A stretch of DNA of 64,000 nucleotides, taken from NCBI GenBank assembly GCA_034440575.1, contig JAOTOL010001003.1, positions 87,501-151,500 of the forward strand, read 5' to 3'. The position numbers and the translations under genes were made by a program. This stretch comes from Imbricaverruca yamaguchii (Eukaryota > Arthropoda > Thecostraca > Neoverrucidae). The notes beneath the pieces are model-generated. The model made no database searches. It was not told the DNA's origin and worked only from the letters and a program-made list of their open reading frames with translations. Of the stretch, positions 12,981 through 24,890 are shown in pieces (the stretch's first letter is position 1; each line of letters opens with the position of its first letter).

Positions 12981-13140
12981 ATAGAACTTGTTTTAGGGAT
13001 GGATCCGGATCCTACTCGTCGAGCGTTTTCCGATGACATCTCTTGTTTTCGTGCGACGCTTAGTTTGGATTTTAGAGAGGGTTACTATCCCCCCCCCCCC
13101 CCGAGACGGGGTGTGATGATCTGACCGGAAAGACGGCGCT

Positions 13141-13180
13141 GGTTATAAGAGCAGTGCACGACGTGTCCCTGTGCCACTGA
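13141..13180 (+). promoter_or_regulatory. TATA-like sequence upstream of the crustin exon
   Basis: GGTTATAAGAGC sits about 85 bases before the first recognised crustin exon, in a GC-richer context. It could be a core promoter. The exon behind it appears to need an upstream ATG exon, so the role is doubtful. Confidence 0.2.
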
Positions 13181-13231
13181 TGACGTACTCGACACCTGGC
13201 GTCACCTCACCACGTGCTTCGCTGTCCGCAG

Positions 13232-13727
13232 CTACCGCGGCTGCTACTGCTTCTCCAGCTGTGTCTGATCCACGGCGACCAGGACCAGCTGAAGACATGT
13301 CTGCTGCCCGACTCGGTCCCCTCTGACCCGGCCGTGCCCTCCACTGCCGTCAACGGCACCGCCGCCGCCGCCGCCGCCCGCGTCGGCGCCGACGCGCAGG
13401 TGCGGGCGCCGCTGGCCGCCGTCGTGCCGACGCGGGACGGGCTGCGCCTGGTGCCGCTGTCCGGCTCTGGGCCGCTCAGCGTCGGCCTGGGCGCGGGGCA
13501 GTTCGGGCCGGCAGCGAGCGGCGGCGGCGGCGTCGGTGTCGTCGGCGGCGGCGGCGGTGTCGGCGGCGGTGTCGGCGGCGGTGTCAGCGGCGGCGGCGGC
13601 GTCGGTGTCGGTGTCGGTGTCGGCGCATGGTACCCGGGCGGTGGCGCGCCCCGGCCTGTACAGCAGGGCTGCCGCTACTGGTGTCGGGATCGGCTGGGCC
13701 GCTTCTTCTGCTGCCAGCTGTCGACAG
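13232..13727 (+). CDS. Crustin, signal/Gly-rich/Cys-rich exon
   Basis: Penultimate exon of a crustin, a secreted WAP-domain antimicrobial protein of crustacean haemocytes. It follows the acceptor CTGTCCGCAG and opens with a signal-peptide core (LPRLLLLLQLCLIHG). Next come an Ala/Pro-rich stretch with one NGT glycosylation motif, a Gly/Val-rich segment (about residues 95-145 of the exon), and the crustin cysteine-rich motif CRYWCRDRLGRFFCC. It ends TGTCGACAG before donor GTGAAC, leaving one base. Gly-rich plus Cys-rich plus WAP is the type II crustin layout. The start codon is not in this exon: no in-frame ATG precedes it and a TGA lies in frame at 13181. A first exon carrying ATG is therefore missing or upstream. 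The donor is immediately followed by a 54-bp minisatellite. Confidence 0.88.
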
Positions 13728-14160
13728 GTGAACACCCGTCTGTCATCTGGTGTCTGCTGACCAACTGTCACATGTCGACAGGTGGACACCCGTCTGTCAT
13801 ATGTTGTCTGCTGACCAACTGTCATATGTCGACAGATGGACACCCGTCTGCCATCTGTTGTCTGCTGACCAACTGTCATATGTCGACAGGTGAACACCCG
13901 TCTGTCATCTGTTGTCTGCTGACCAACTGTCATATGTCGACAGGTGGACACCCGTCTGCCATCTGTTGTCTGCTGACCAACTGTCACATGTCGACAGGTG
14001 AACACCCGTCTGTCATCTGTTGTCTGCTGACCAACTGTCACATGTCGACAGGTGAACACCCGTCTGTCATCAGTTGTCTGCTGACCAACTGTCATATGTC
14101 GACAGGTGAACACCCGTCTGTCATCTGTTGTCTGCTGACCAACTGTCATATGTCATCTGC
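13716..14160. repeat. 54-bp minisatellite carrying the crustin splice donor
   Basis: Eight copies of a 54-bp unit start at the exon-intron boundary (anchors at about 13720, 13774, 13828, 13882, 13936, 13990, 14044 and 14098). Each unit repeats the last nine exon bases TGTCGACAG followed by GTGAACACCC or GTGGACACCC; only the third copy has lost the GT. Because 54 is a multiple of three and the unit lacks stops, the crustin frame stays open through all copies to a stop at 14165. Confidence 0.95.
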
Positions 14161-14800
14161 CCTCTGATGTATACCGCTGTCAAACTATTATCTGTTGTCT
14201 GTCATCTGATATATGTCATTTGTCATTTAATGTCTCTCACTGGCCTAGTGCCATATGTTGTTTGTTATGTGTCCTATATGATATTTGCCATCTTATGGCT
14301 GTCAGTGGCGAACTGGCATCTGTTGTCTGCCATATGTCATATGGCATGAATCATCTGATGTCTATCGCTGGTCATCTGTCATATGTTGTCTGTTGTCCAC
14401 CATATGTCATCTGTCACGCGGCTTATGTCATATGTCATCCGATGTATGTCACTGATCAACTGTTCTCCTTGTCTGCCATCATAGCCACATGTCATCTGTG
14501 ATCTGCCACTCACCATCTGTTATCTTATGACGGTCGCTAGCCAACTGTCATCTGTTGTCTGGCATCTGCCATATTGCATTTGTCATCTGCCATCTGATAC
14601 TGTCGCCGACCGTCCGTCATCGTTTGTGTGCCATCTGCCATCTGCTGTTTATTGTATGTCATCTGCTATCTGACATCGCTCATCTGTCATCTACCGTCTG
14701 CCATTCTGCCATTTTCTGTGTTATGTCTGCTCTGGTTGTCTGTCATTCATTGTTTGCCATCTGTTATCTGCAGGCCTTTACCTGTCATATTTCAGCTATT
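14161..14800. repeat. Degenerate continuation of the crustin-intron array
   Basis: Imperfect repetition of CTGTCATCTG, CATATGTCAT and GTTGTCTG motifs continues for about 640 bases without fixed periodicity. It looks like an older, decayed part of the same array. From 14801 to 15569 the intron has no array or coding signal, only scattered GACCTGACCT motifs. Confidence 0.75.
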
Positions 14801-15569
14801 GCCTGCCTGAAAATATCCAAGGTATATCCGATGGGTTGCGGAGGTAGTGCTGAAATAGTAGTCACGGCAGAGTGATTTCCAGTCAGTAAAGGCAAGTGGT
14901 GCGGGCAGTATCATAAAGCTACCAACCCAGGTGTATTATTCATTTCATCGGAAATTGACTGCTAGATTTTGAATGTTTAAATCTGTAGTGGTTCGATTAT
15001 CCTCCTCTTGAAAGAATTAAATGCGTCTTCTCACTTTTGTTATAATTTGATGCAGTCGCTCATTTTTGTCTTGCAAAGTGGGTCCAATGATATTTAGGGA
15101 CAAGAAGGAAGGATAGTAAAGGCCTCAAGAACTATGTTATGTTTGATATATGGGAACATTGACTTTCAGAAAATTTCACTTTCGTTATCATTTCCGCCCC
15201 AAGTCCATCTGACGTCGCCTTCTTACTGGTAGGAACATATTAAAAGAAAATCCTGCACCTGATGAAACTCGACCTAACATGTCAGATGGTACAACACCAC
15301 ACATTTCCCCCGAAAGGTCCCACGTAAGCAGACCTGACCTGACCTATCGTCGCACATAATGACATTCAGACAAATTACATGACCTGACCTGGCCGTCCCA
15401 CCGGCAAAACACACTGTGAAAAACGACCTGATCTTGTTTGACCTGGCTTCACCTAAGCTGACCTTCCCACTGCCGAGGAAATCCCGAGGAAAGCCGCCTG
15501 ATTAGCCCTCTCCACCTGGAAGAATGCACGAGTGGGTGACCTGCCCTGACCTAACCTCTCCACCGACAG

Positions 15570-15736
15570 GAACACACCCAGGCAGATGTCCACCGCGCAG
15601 GTTGTTCTGTCCGGCCAGCGGGACGAGCTTCGCAGCGCCACAGCCCTGCGCCACAGACCTCCACTGCATCCCGGCGCACAAGTGCTGCTACGACGCCTGT
15701 CTCCAGCAGCGCGTCTGCAAGCCGGCCGAGTGGTGA
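15570..15736 (+). CDS. Crustin, WAP-domain terminal exon
   Basis: Last coding exon. The acceptor CTCCACCGACAG ends at 15569, and the first two bases complete a Gly codon with the leftover G of the previous exon. It encodes the whole four-disulfide WAP core, with eight cysteines in the order RCPP, LFC, QPC, LHC, KCC, DAC and RVC, and ends CKPAEW before TGA at 15734-15736. The KCCYDAC..RVCKP ending is characteristic of crustins. WAP domains in crustins mediate antibacterial and sometimes protease-inhibitory activity; which applies cannot be told here. The acceptor region (CGACAG/GAACACACCC) closely resembles the donor region of the preceding exon (CGACAG/GTGAACACCC). Confidence 0.92.
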
Positions 15737-15859
15737 CGTCACTTTGACGTCACTGGGGCAGCCGCTGCAGGCTGCAAGATCAGCCGAGCAGGCTGGGGTG
15801 GTCCGTGAGCACGGCGGCGCGGCGCGGGTCATTTTCGGAAGATGGTGTTATTGCTGACA

Positions 15860-15960
15860 GCGCCTTTGGATGACATCATTGTTGAGTGCGTCTTGGGATG
15901 ACGACATTGTTGAGTGCGCCTTGGGATGACGACACTGTTGAGTGCACCTTGGAATGACGC
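15860..15960. repeat. Short tandem repeat after the crustin stop, three copies
   Basis: A unit of about 30 bases containing GTTGAGTGCG, CTTGGGATGACGAC is present three times in the presumed 3' UTR of crustin. Confidence 0.8.
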
Positions 15961-16011
15961 CATGCCCGTGCGCGGATTTCAGGAAATGCTGGTGGGTGTA
16001 CACACTGCGCC

Positions 16012-16017
16012 AATAAA
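16012..16017 (+). terminator. Polyadenylation signal, crustin
   Basis: AATAAA lies 275 bases after the crustin stop codon in a short non-coding tail and is the first such hexamer downstream. A second AATAAA near 16341 is an alternative. Only the hexamer is seen; the cleavage site is inferred. Confidence 0.5.
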
Positions 16018-17789
16018 TGACTGCATTGTAAATGTGCTTACCGCAAGCCTCCGATGTTTACTCCAGAATGTCATTGGCTATGTTCCAATTAATATAAATT
16101 CAATTTTTGTACGCTATTGGTTTTTGGCAGGAATTATGTTGGTGAAATGCAACTAAGGACAGCATGGACATCGGTGAAAATCCTTGTCCTGCACGTCAAT
16201 GGTGATGCCTTCAGCGACTGACTTGAGGAAGCATTTTACGCTGACGTCATCGCCAGCAGGCATCGTTGTGTGGATTGACGATATTTGCTTGTGCACGATG
16301 CGCCTCACGTGGCTACATCACGTCTCCATTAGCTTCTGAACAAATAAAACATTTTGAAACGCAACCATCACATACAGTACACGCATACATGCACACACAG
16401 AACGACAGCTATCTCTCAGCAGGGACAGCATCCCAATTCCCTTGATGCACCGTACACCATCTGGCAGATATATCACTGGAACATTGCTCCGCGTTAAAGT
16501 CCGAATGTATTACTCCGATGTTCCAGTGGCCCCTAGTTTCGATGTCCGAGACCGTATTGGACCTGCTTACCGCGCCCGCCGTCGCGTCGGAGACCCTCGT
16601 ACCCCGGCACGTCACGACCCCCCACGTCACACTATGCAGCGTCACGTCACGTCACGCAGCCCGAGGTGACGCCTCGTCACTCTCCGTTACGGTGTTGGAC
16701 TTCGTCACGTCGCACCAGCCCCACGGTGTATAACTGGCCAGGAATGGCGCCCATTCAGGAAGACTCCTGTTCAAATTTCCCCTAAACCATTCAGAGGAAG
16801 TTTTTCCAGCCGAAGACCAGCGGATTTGCTAATCAAAGGACACCATTACAAAGGAATACCTCCCCTTGAGATGAAAAGGCTAGGGTGTGCTTGAGTGCAC
16901 GGCTCCTTCCTCGCTCAACGAAATTTCTGTTGAGGGCACCCCTCCAACGAAGTGTACCCTGGCCCTTGATCTGCCGGTGATTCCCATCGAGTGCAGATTC
17001 AATTTTCTCATATCGTCTTTGCATCGGAGTTTAGTTTGTTTGAATGCTGCCCGGTACGAATTACATTTCGCTGATAATATATGCGTTAATGTAAATAGAC
17101 ACCTTAGTCAGTGGCATCGCCACGAAATTGTTCCAGGGGGCGGGCAAGTTTGAAAGGGAGCCTCCTGCTCCCCGAAAAGGGGCCTCCATTGTGTTAGGGC
17201 CTCCTATTGTTTCTAAGCCCTTAGTATGGATCGGGAATGGGGAAACATGACTTCATATTAATGCACTGTTTGTTCTTGGCATGGTACATAATTTACTCAA
17301 CACGCAATAGCAATAATTATTTTTCGCTGAAAACTGGGCCATACCGAGGTATAAATTAGTAATATGTGGATAAATACCTAAGTTACCACCAGCTTGATGC
17401 CCTAAGCAAAGCACAAACGATCATTTCTCAGTCCTAGGACGATAATCTCGTGAAGGTACAACAAGAAGTGATTTACATTGGTTTTTTTATCGGTACCTTA
17501 GGAATTTACGAATTTTTCTAACATTTGGTGCTGGCTGCAAGGCAAGCTAACAAGCATGCTAAAATAATAACTTCTTCACGAACGCCTGGGATTTCGGCCG
17601 CTACTTTGTTAAAGGGGACGTATCATAATGAAATGATTAGTGATCAACTGAATTATCCTGTGGAGGCGCCTAATCTACCACAATCTTCCCTGATTCGTCG
17701 GATTTCAACCCTAACTTTCACACCAAATTCTACGGTTTTATTTTGGTATCCCTTGATAAATCAACTCACACTGCTGAAATTACACCTAT

Positions 17790-18480
17790 ACCACAACAAC
17801 CGGACCGGCATCCGAAAATGTCAAGCTAGAGCCCTCCAAAATAAGGAGGGATTCCCAAAAAATCAATGTCAGTGGCAGTAAAATGGCTCTGGAGCACAGA
17901 ACATATTACCAGATGGCTTAACAAATTGTGTAAGCCGCCGAAAAAAAAAACATCCCGAATCTGGAAAAGTCGAGATGGGATGCAAATGCAAACTGGGAGC
18001 GACAAGTCAGACTACGACACAGCAGAATCGCACCGAAGCCCCAAAGCCGAATTAGGGCCCACAAATGTGTGTTATAAGCCACAAATAGACACAGCGGGAC
18101 TCCAAGAGCACAACGGGGACGAAAATACAATTGACACTCTAAAGTACAGAATCTCCCAAAAAGCGACAAGGCATTAAAACATGCGCTGCAGCCATAAATA
18201 AACATACATGGAGCTCTACAAAAAAATACACTGGAAGCTCTCAAGGCACGCAGGGACCATGCTAACGCACAAGGGTCTGAAAAGTGGTTGGAACCACAAA
18301 AGGCAAAGTGATTCCAAATCGAACAAAAAGACCAGGAGCTATATTAGCACATCGGGATCTCCGAAAACGTCCTGACACGTAAAATATCTTCGGTGCATAA
18401 AAAGCAACAAAACCCTAAAACGAGCAGGAGTTTAGAAAATGTATTAACACGCGTCCTGGAGGGCCTCGGAAAATTACGCG
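17790..18480. repeat. Decayed array, inverted relative to 3.5-5.2 kb
   Basis: Motifs such as CCNAAAAATCG, CACNGGGACTCC and CTCTCAAGGCACGC recur at about 20-45 base spacing, in the opposite orientation to the decayed 22-bp array at 3673-5180. Assigned by eye. Confidence 0.45.
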
Positions 18481-18840
18481 CACTGGAAGGGGCGGATTCC
18501 GCCCCATAAGATCTCGGCTCCTATTGAAGCTAGAGCAACGAAATTCGCAGAGTGGATGGGCAAGGTAGTGAATTCCATGGTGCGCAAATTTGATGGCCTT
18601 AGGTCAATATCTTCAAGGTCAAATGAGGTCAAAATAGCAAAAGTTTCCAGTTTTGCGTGGATTGGCTTGTTAATGTTATGGATCACTGTGATTGTGTTTG
18701 AATGCTCCAAAATTGGCATTAATAATGTTTTTGACATTACCAATGATGCAATACAGATGCCAGATCTACCATTGGACCTCAGGTCACCTATATAGGAGCA
18801 CTTTAGCAGGTCATTACCTGCTCCAGTTACCGGAACTGGG
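18481..18840. mobile_element. TTAA-family MITE fragment
   Basis: Starts with the palindrome GGGGCGGATTCCGCCCC followed by ATAAGATCTCGG, which matches the subterminal block of the 7.4-kb element (CCCCCTAAGATCTCTGG). No clear TTAA end. Confidence 0.45.
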
Positions 18841-19045
18841 CTGCCCACCCGACTGCTCCGTTGGGCGGTTCGGCACAATCGGCTTCGCAAAAAAAGGAAT
18901 GAAATACATGAATTAAGTATGGAAACGCTTAGGCACACAATGACAAAAAGTAGATTTCTGGACGTTTAGGGAGTAACATGTAAAGTGACACCAATCGCAT
19001 ATTTGCATTTTTAACAACATTCCAGTTGACCAAGTTTCGTTCTAT

Positions 19046-19713
19046 TAGCCTGTCATGAACTTGACCTGACTTGACCTCGACGACCTAACATAACTTTTAA
19101 ATTATATAGCACAACAAATGCATCAAACAAGTACCTAGTGTTGTGAATGTGGTCTGGCGCTGTGAATTGTTTTTACTTTAACGGCCCCTAACTTGAAAAG
19201 TTATCGGCCGATTTCCATTTTTCGTACTTAAAGCAATGAACCGATCATTTCCAAGTAGGTACTCAAAAACGTGGCGTATACCGGCCGGTACGATATGGAG
19301 TTATGTACGAAAAATCGGAGGGGTGGGCGGATTTCGCCATCCCCCTCCAGGGCGTGTGTTAACCTGTCATAAACGTGACCTGACTTGACCTCAGTGACCT
19401 GACATGACTTTGATACAATATAGAATAACAATGTACACCAAACAAGTCGCTAGTTTTGCCAAGAACACTTCCTTTTTGCTAATATACGAGAAGCGCATCA
19501 GCGCCGATAATTGTGGTCTGGCGTTGAGAAAATTTTTGGACTTTAGCGACCCCTAACTCGAAAAATGTTCGGTCGATTTCCACTTTTCTTACTTTAAAGA
19601 ACGCGCAGGTACACAAACAATGGCGTATATCGGCCGGTACAATCCTGAGTTATCTACGAAAAACCGGAGGGGTTGGCGGATTTCGCCCCCCCCCCCTCCA
19701 TGGCGCTTGTTAA
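19046..19713. mobile_element. Two tandem TTAA-family MITE copies
   Basis: Copies 19046-19362 and 19359-19713 share CTGTCATNAACNTGACCTGA, GTGGTCTGGCG, GGCGTATANCGGCCGGTAC and end CCCCCTCCA(G/T)GGCG..TGTTAA. TTAA lies at 19359-19362 and 19710-19713. An inverted fragment of the family occurs at about 25142-25250 in NRDE2 intron 1. Confidence 0.75.
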
Positions 19714-20137
19714 ACCCGTAACTTGAATAAAAAATATATTGCCCGTCACTTTGAAATATACAATTTCCCAATTTAAGGCATTCCAGTTCATATCACCCGG
19801 TCGCCACGACGCCAACGTCCGTGCACGTGTACACTCATCTTGCACATTCGGCGCATTCGCCACACTTCGTGCGATGCTACGGCTTCTGCTAGGCCTTCTG
19901 CCTTTTGCTAATTACTGCCACATGATATATTTTGACGCTATATTTCACGCGCTATATTTGACGTGCTGGAATGCTTAGTATGGGCGTTCATTGCGAAAAG
20001 TCGAGTAATTCAATCCGATCATAAATTTCCCACCTCCCACATTTTCTGGTAGCTATGAAATGTTCAGCTTTGATGCACCGGATATCTTTGCTGCTATCCT
20101 CCCAGAATGGCTATCGAACCGAGGCTATCGAACCTCC

Positions 20138-20262
20138 TTTTCGTCCTGGGGGCCTCCGTTTCGTCCTGGGGCCACCTTTTCGTCCTGGGGCCTCCATTTC
20201 GTCCTGGGCGCCTCCTTTTCGTCCTGGGGGCCTCCCTTTCATCCTGGAGGCCTCTTCAAATG
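20138..20262. repeat. 25-bp tandem repeat
   Basis: Five to six copies of a unit containing TTTCGTCCTGGGGGCCTCC. Confidence 0.9.
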
Positions 20263-23199
20263 TCAGGGGGCGGCGCCACCCAGTCTCACAGCAGGGGGAA
20301 ATTTCCCCCGCTGCCCCCCTCCCGGTGGCGACACCCCTGGCCTTAGTATTCTACGATTGGCTGGTGTAACCATTTCAAGTTAATGTTATCCCTTTGTCAG
20401 CCCGTGCGTTCCCTGCTGAATCAACGAGATCTGGCCACGGAATTCGTGAAAAAGAGGCAAAGAACGACACATGACAACAGTTCACGTGACGAAGAATGCG
20501 ACTTTGATCTTAAATCATGTTTTCTAAGACGTCATTTAATATCCTTCAGGTAAACACCATTTGTGGAATCTTTTTCATTTACAGCGCAACTTGTTCAAAA
20601 CAAGCGCAATATTTCCGTTAAAATGACTGAACGTTTGTGAAAGAAAATACGGTGAAGTTGCAATTTTAGGTAACTTCTTTTTCTACTGCTATGTTTATGG
20701 ATGTCGTTAACATTATATGACGACTCATTTCCTCTGCAAATGCATACTTTTCAGCTGGCATGCAAAATAACACCAAAAAGGGGTGTGGAATTAGGTAGGT
20801 ACGGGAAGAGGGGGCATCTGAAAACGTTCTGTTTCCTGAACGCCTACCTTTTGATGTCTCCCTCATCATGTTCAGTACATAAGTAACAAAAATATTATGG
20901 TATTCAGAAATGATGGACTTGTTTCTACCAAAATATGAATGTCTGATTACATAGTATTCTTTTATAAATACCAATTCTTTGTACACAGAGCAGGCAAAGT
21001 TCACAGGCATGATTTTAGGCCTCAAAGAGCAATTGGCTTAAGGAAGCCATAGTGAAGTGATTAACATTTTTTTGCAATTACTCCAGCATATTTTAGTCGT
21101 TAATATTAGCTTGTACCACAATTGACACAGTGAGGTATTCCTGCACAACATTTTCCTGTTCAGAATACAGCACATCACTACAAAATAATTATTTATTTTA
21201 AAGTTGCCATATACAAGTGGTTAGATAATTTTCATTGAAAGGAATTGTTTGAATATGAATAGATTGTTCATTTTTGTGTTCAGTAAACATGGTAGAATTA
21301 CTGATTCAGTCATTCAAAAGCAGCATACAGCTATTTGTTGCATGGTGCCTTAAGTGTTCAGAAACCCCCTCTTCCCCTACCTACTTAGGCAGATAGGTAT
21401 CTGCCCAATACCTAACATGAATAATGATGCTTGAAATAAGAAAATAATTTAACATAACCTACACCAGCATAGCCTAGCCTTCCATGTAAGAAGGTATTCC
21501 TTTTAAAATGTGCAATTATCAGTTGTTCTCAAATTTTCAACTGAGAAACCGAACCTAACCTAGTCTAACTGCACACCAAAAAAAAAAAATTATGGAGAAA
21601 ATTTGGAAAATTGAATGCACCTTTTTCTTTCATATTCTCATTCTTAAATCTAACATACACTGGCCTATCCTAGCCTAGGCCAACCTGTTTTCTTAAATAC
21701 AAATTTATTTTATGAAGTGGAAGCAAAATTGATAATACTTTCAGCATCAAACAGCTAACCTATCACAACCTAGCCAAATCTATAACCTTTATTTGCTTTA
21801 TGGAGGTAAAATGTATGCAAACTATGTCTTGTGAATATCTATCTTATAGCACAATATTACCTAATGTCTTTTTTGGATGTGTACTTCACATATGTTTTTT
21901 CAAGAACAAATATTTTGGCAACATTTTCTTAATTTGCTGAAGATGATGCAATCACTCATTTCCTTCACAAATGCATACATTTCCATTGGCAAACAACATT
22001 TGACCAAACAGAGATATTTGTTGCATAATATGTACTTAAAAATGATGTAATGTATGAAAAAGTAAGGGTGGTGAAAATGGGTATGTTTTGGTATGTTTAC
22101 CTCAGTTGTTAACTTACCCCATGGTCATCTGTGGAAATGTCTGTATTGTTTCAGGTTCCACCACCAGCTTGTTCTGAGTTTGTGGTCAGGACGTACAATT
22201 GAAAGTGGTGAATGTGGGGATGAAGATAATAATATTTCTGCATTTACTTGTGATTTTATGAGGCAGATAGAACATCTTTGTCTGGCATGGTGAAGTAGGC
22301 ATCTAAAGTTATGCATGCAAGTAGTCTTGATGAGTGTTCATTATTTGTAAGTCAATGAATGTTGGTCATGTTATGTTTTCTACCTTGTTTTGAAAGACTG
22401 ACAAGGATTTATAATCAGATGTGCATTTATTAAGTCTAACTAGTATTTTCCCCTTCATTCCTCCACAAATTAGGTCCATGTACTTTATTTCAATTTTAAT
22501 GGCTTGCCTCTCTTCAGGACTCCAAGCAACCAATAGTTAATTAGCATTTGTGAGGTCAGTGCTAATGAATGCAATATTGTGTGTTATCTCCAGCCATTCT
22601 TGAAATTGCTCTGTGTGTAGGTCATGAATGCAAGCATGGCAATAAATACATGCAGTAAGTGCATGGTCAATGAGTTATTGAAGGACATGTGAGGTCACCA
22701 GTTGTAACACTTTAGTGGATAAAGGTACTTGAATGAGGGCATGAAAGGGAGGAGGAAAAAGATAAAGAGGATAAATATACTTGAGGAGAGCACGAAACAC
22801 CATGACTGTATGCACTTCACATGTTCATTTTTTTCAGATTAGTTCTTGACTTCCAAACCTATTGCATAAATAAATGCATCAAGTAATGTGCTATTGGACA
22901 TGTAATTTCCTGCATACACAGTTGAATCCATCACAAAAATGATGGGTCTGCGAGGCAGTTATTTGAGTTGAGACTATACAGATGCTCACATGAGGTTATC
23001 AGGCTGATTATCAAGTTGTGTTATTAGCCCACCCCATCTTTATGGCCAGATACTCACACACCATCTTTGAAGTTGTCCTTTTATGCCCTCTCAAATTCCC
23101 AAACTAAGCATTACACAAAAATGAAAGTGGTGTGATTGGAAAGTGTTCCACGAGGAGGATCCATAACCATCCCAAAAAAATTGTATCCACCAACAAGTG
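20263..23199. other. AT-rich non-coding stretch
   Basis: No exon or array recognised over 2.9 kb. A small inverted match links about 20795-20840 (GGGAAGAGGGGG) with about 21360-21395, and CTCATTTCCT..GCAAATGCATAC occurs at about 20727 and 21955, suggesting unrecognised transposon sequence. Confidence 0.4.
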
Positions 23200-23825
23200 A
23201 CATCACTAGGGAGGTCTAAGTAATCTGGACAGACATGTTTTTTTCATTCTGGGAAGTTCATTTTGAGGGAGATTTTAAAACAAATAATATTTGAAATCAG
23301 AAAAAGGAATATAAAATCGACCATGATCCTAAGATATCTGCCCACCTACAAATTTGTATTTCAATGTCTTGAAATTTTCAAACTTGAGTTCAATTTTTTT
23401 GTTCAAAATATATCTTGATAATTGGTGGAGCAAATGGCAAAACAATGTTTTATAACAACTTGCAAATGGAAATCATTGTAACTTTAGCCAGAAACTTTGA
23501 TTTTAGCCCTTATGGGCTAAGATACAAAATTTATACATCATCAAGAATAAAGAATACAATAAAAATAATCCGGTGCACTTTGTCACATCCCTAAATATGA
23601 GCAAGCACTGAAAGTTTCATTCAAGTATCGTTATCTACTAAAGCATGACAACTGATTGACAACTGGTGAACTCATATGTCCTTCAATAACTCATGGACCA
23701 TAGATAAACAAAAAAATGCACACAAACATGCCAAGTTGATGTGGGAAAAGGTGTGGCAAATTTTGGCACGCTGCCGCACGCCGTTTTTTTATTATCTGAA
23801 AAAAACCTGCGGGGGTGGTTGGTGG
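23200..23825. mobile_element. Dispersed repeat, copy 2 (inverted to 12.3 kb)
   Basis: Inverted relative of 12310-12980, ending about 100 bases before NRDE2 exon 1. Confidence 0.7.
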
Positions 23826-23927
23826 AGCATAAAAAGATTCCCCGAGATGGGGAGGGTGTTTTTGGTTTCGTACTTTTAGCATGCCTGGCTGTGTGTGACT
23901 CCAGATGTGCTTGTGTTTCCAGACACC

Positions 23928-24890
23928 ATGAGTCTGTTTCCTGCCTACCAAGCAGCTGCGCCACCATCTGCGCCACCATCTGCGCCACCATCAGCACCAT
24001 CTGGACGACCGGAAGAAGACCCTGCCTCGGCCTGGCTCGCCAATGCCAGCTTCCCCGTCGAGCGTCTCCACACCGCCTCGGCAAGCCGTGATGACGTCAC
24101 ACGCGACGATGACGTCGGGTCCGGTCCGGCGGAAAGCTCCAGGCACGACGGGAAGGCCGGGAGGAGTGCGGCGAACGTGTCGGGCGGGCACGGCTCGGCG
24201 CACAGGAAGAAGAGGCGGCGGCGGCGGCTGTCGGGGGAGCGGCGGGCTGAGGTGGAGAGGCGCGGCTCGTCTCGCGACAGGTCCGGCCGACGGCGGCGCC
24301 GCCGCAGCCGGTCACCTGACCGCTCGGACGCCGCCGGGCGCCGCCCAGGTCGCAGTCGGGACGGCTCGGCGGCCGGCGGGCGCGAGCGCAGGAAGCACAC
24401 GCGCGTCCACGAGCCGCCGGCTCCACCGGAGCTCCCGCCACTGCGCGGCGTCTTCCTGGAGGACGCCGGCGTGCGGCCGGAGGCGGCGCTCTCGGTCGAC
24501 CGGCGGCCCGAGCGCGCCAACCTGTCGGCGCCCGCCATGTACTTCGGCCAAGTGGCGCGCTACCGCCGCCACGGCGCCGCCCTGGGCCGCGCGGCGGCGC
24601 GGCGCGCGTCGGCGCCGACGCGCTACTTCGAGCGCGCGGCGCGGCGCCGCCTGCGCCGCCGGCCGTCGGCGGTGACGGCGACCGCCGTTCTGGACGCGGC
24701 CGGCTTCGTGCCGCTGGCGACGGCCGCGCCGGCGCCGGCGGCGGCCGACGTGGCCGACCCGGCCGACAGACTGACGCTGCTGGCGGCCGACGTCGAGTTC
24801 GAGTTCCGTCGCGAGACGGTCGAGTTCCAGAGGCGGCTGGCCGAGCGGCCCGACGACGAGCAGCTGTGGCTGCGGCTGGTCGACTTCCAG
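23928..24890 (+). CDS. NRDE2: NRDE2 exon 1 (coding)
   Basis: 321 codons from ATG to donor GTGCGT, ending in phase 0. It encodes the N-terminus with three PPSA repeats, the Arg/Lys/Ser-rich nuclear region, the conserved MTR4-interaction-like block, RYFERAARR, and the first HAT-like helix ([27 protein letters not shown]). It is very GC-rich, which produces spurious long frames on the other strand. The start was chosen because MSLFPA matches the NRDE2 N-terminus and an acceptor-like TTTCCAG precedes it. Confidence 0.93.

Larger units (their letters stand above)
15737..17789. other. Non-coding stretch after crustin
   Basis: Presumed 3' UTR to about 16.03 kb, then unique-looking sequence. GTCACGTCACGTCACG clusters near 16640. 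No exon recognised. Confidence 0.4.

Noticed and set aside
13214..13231. GTG at 13214 as the crustin start codon
   Set aside because: An acceptor CTGTCCGCAG ends at 13231 and an in-frame stop lies at 13181; a non-ATG start is unlikely.
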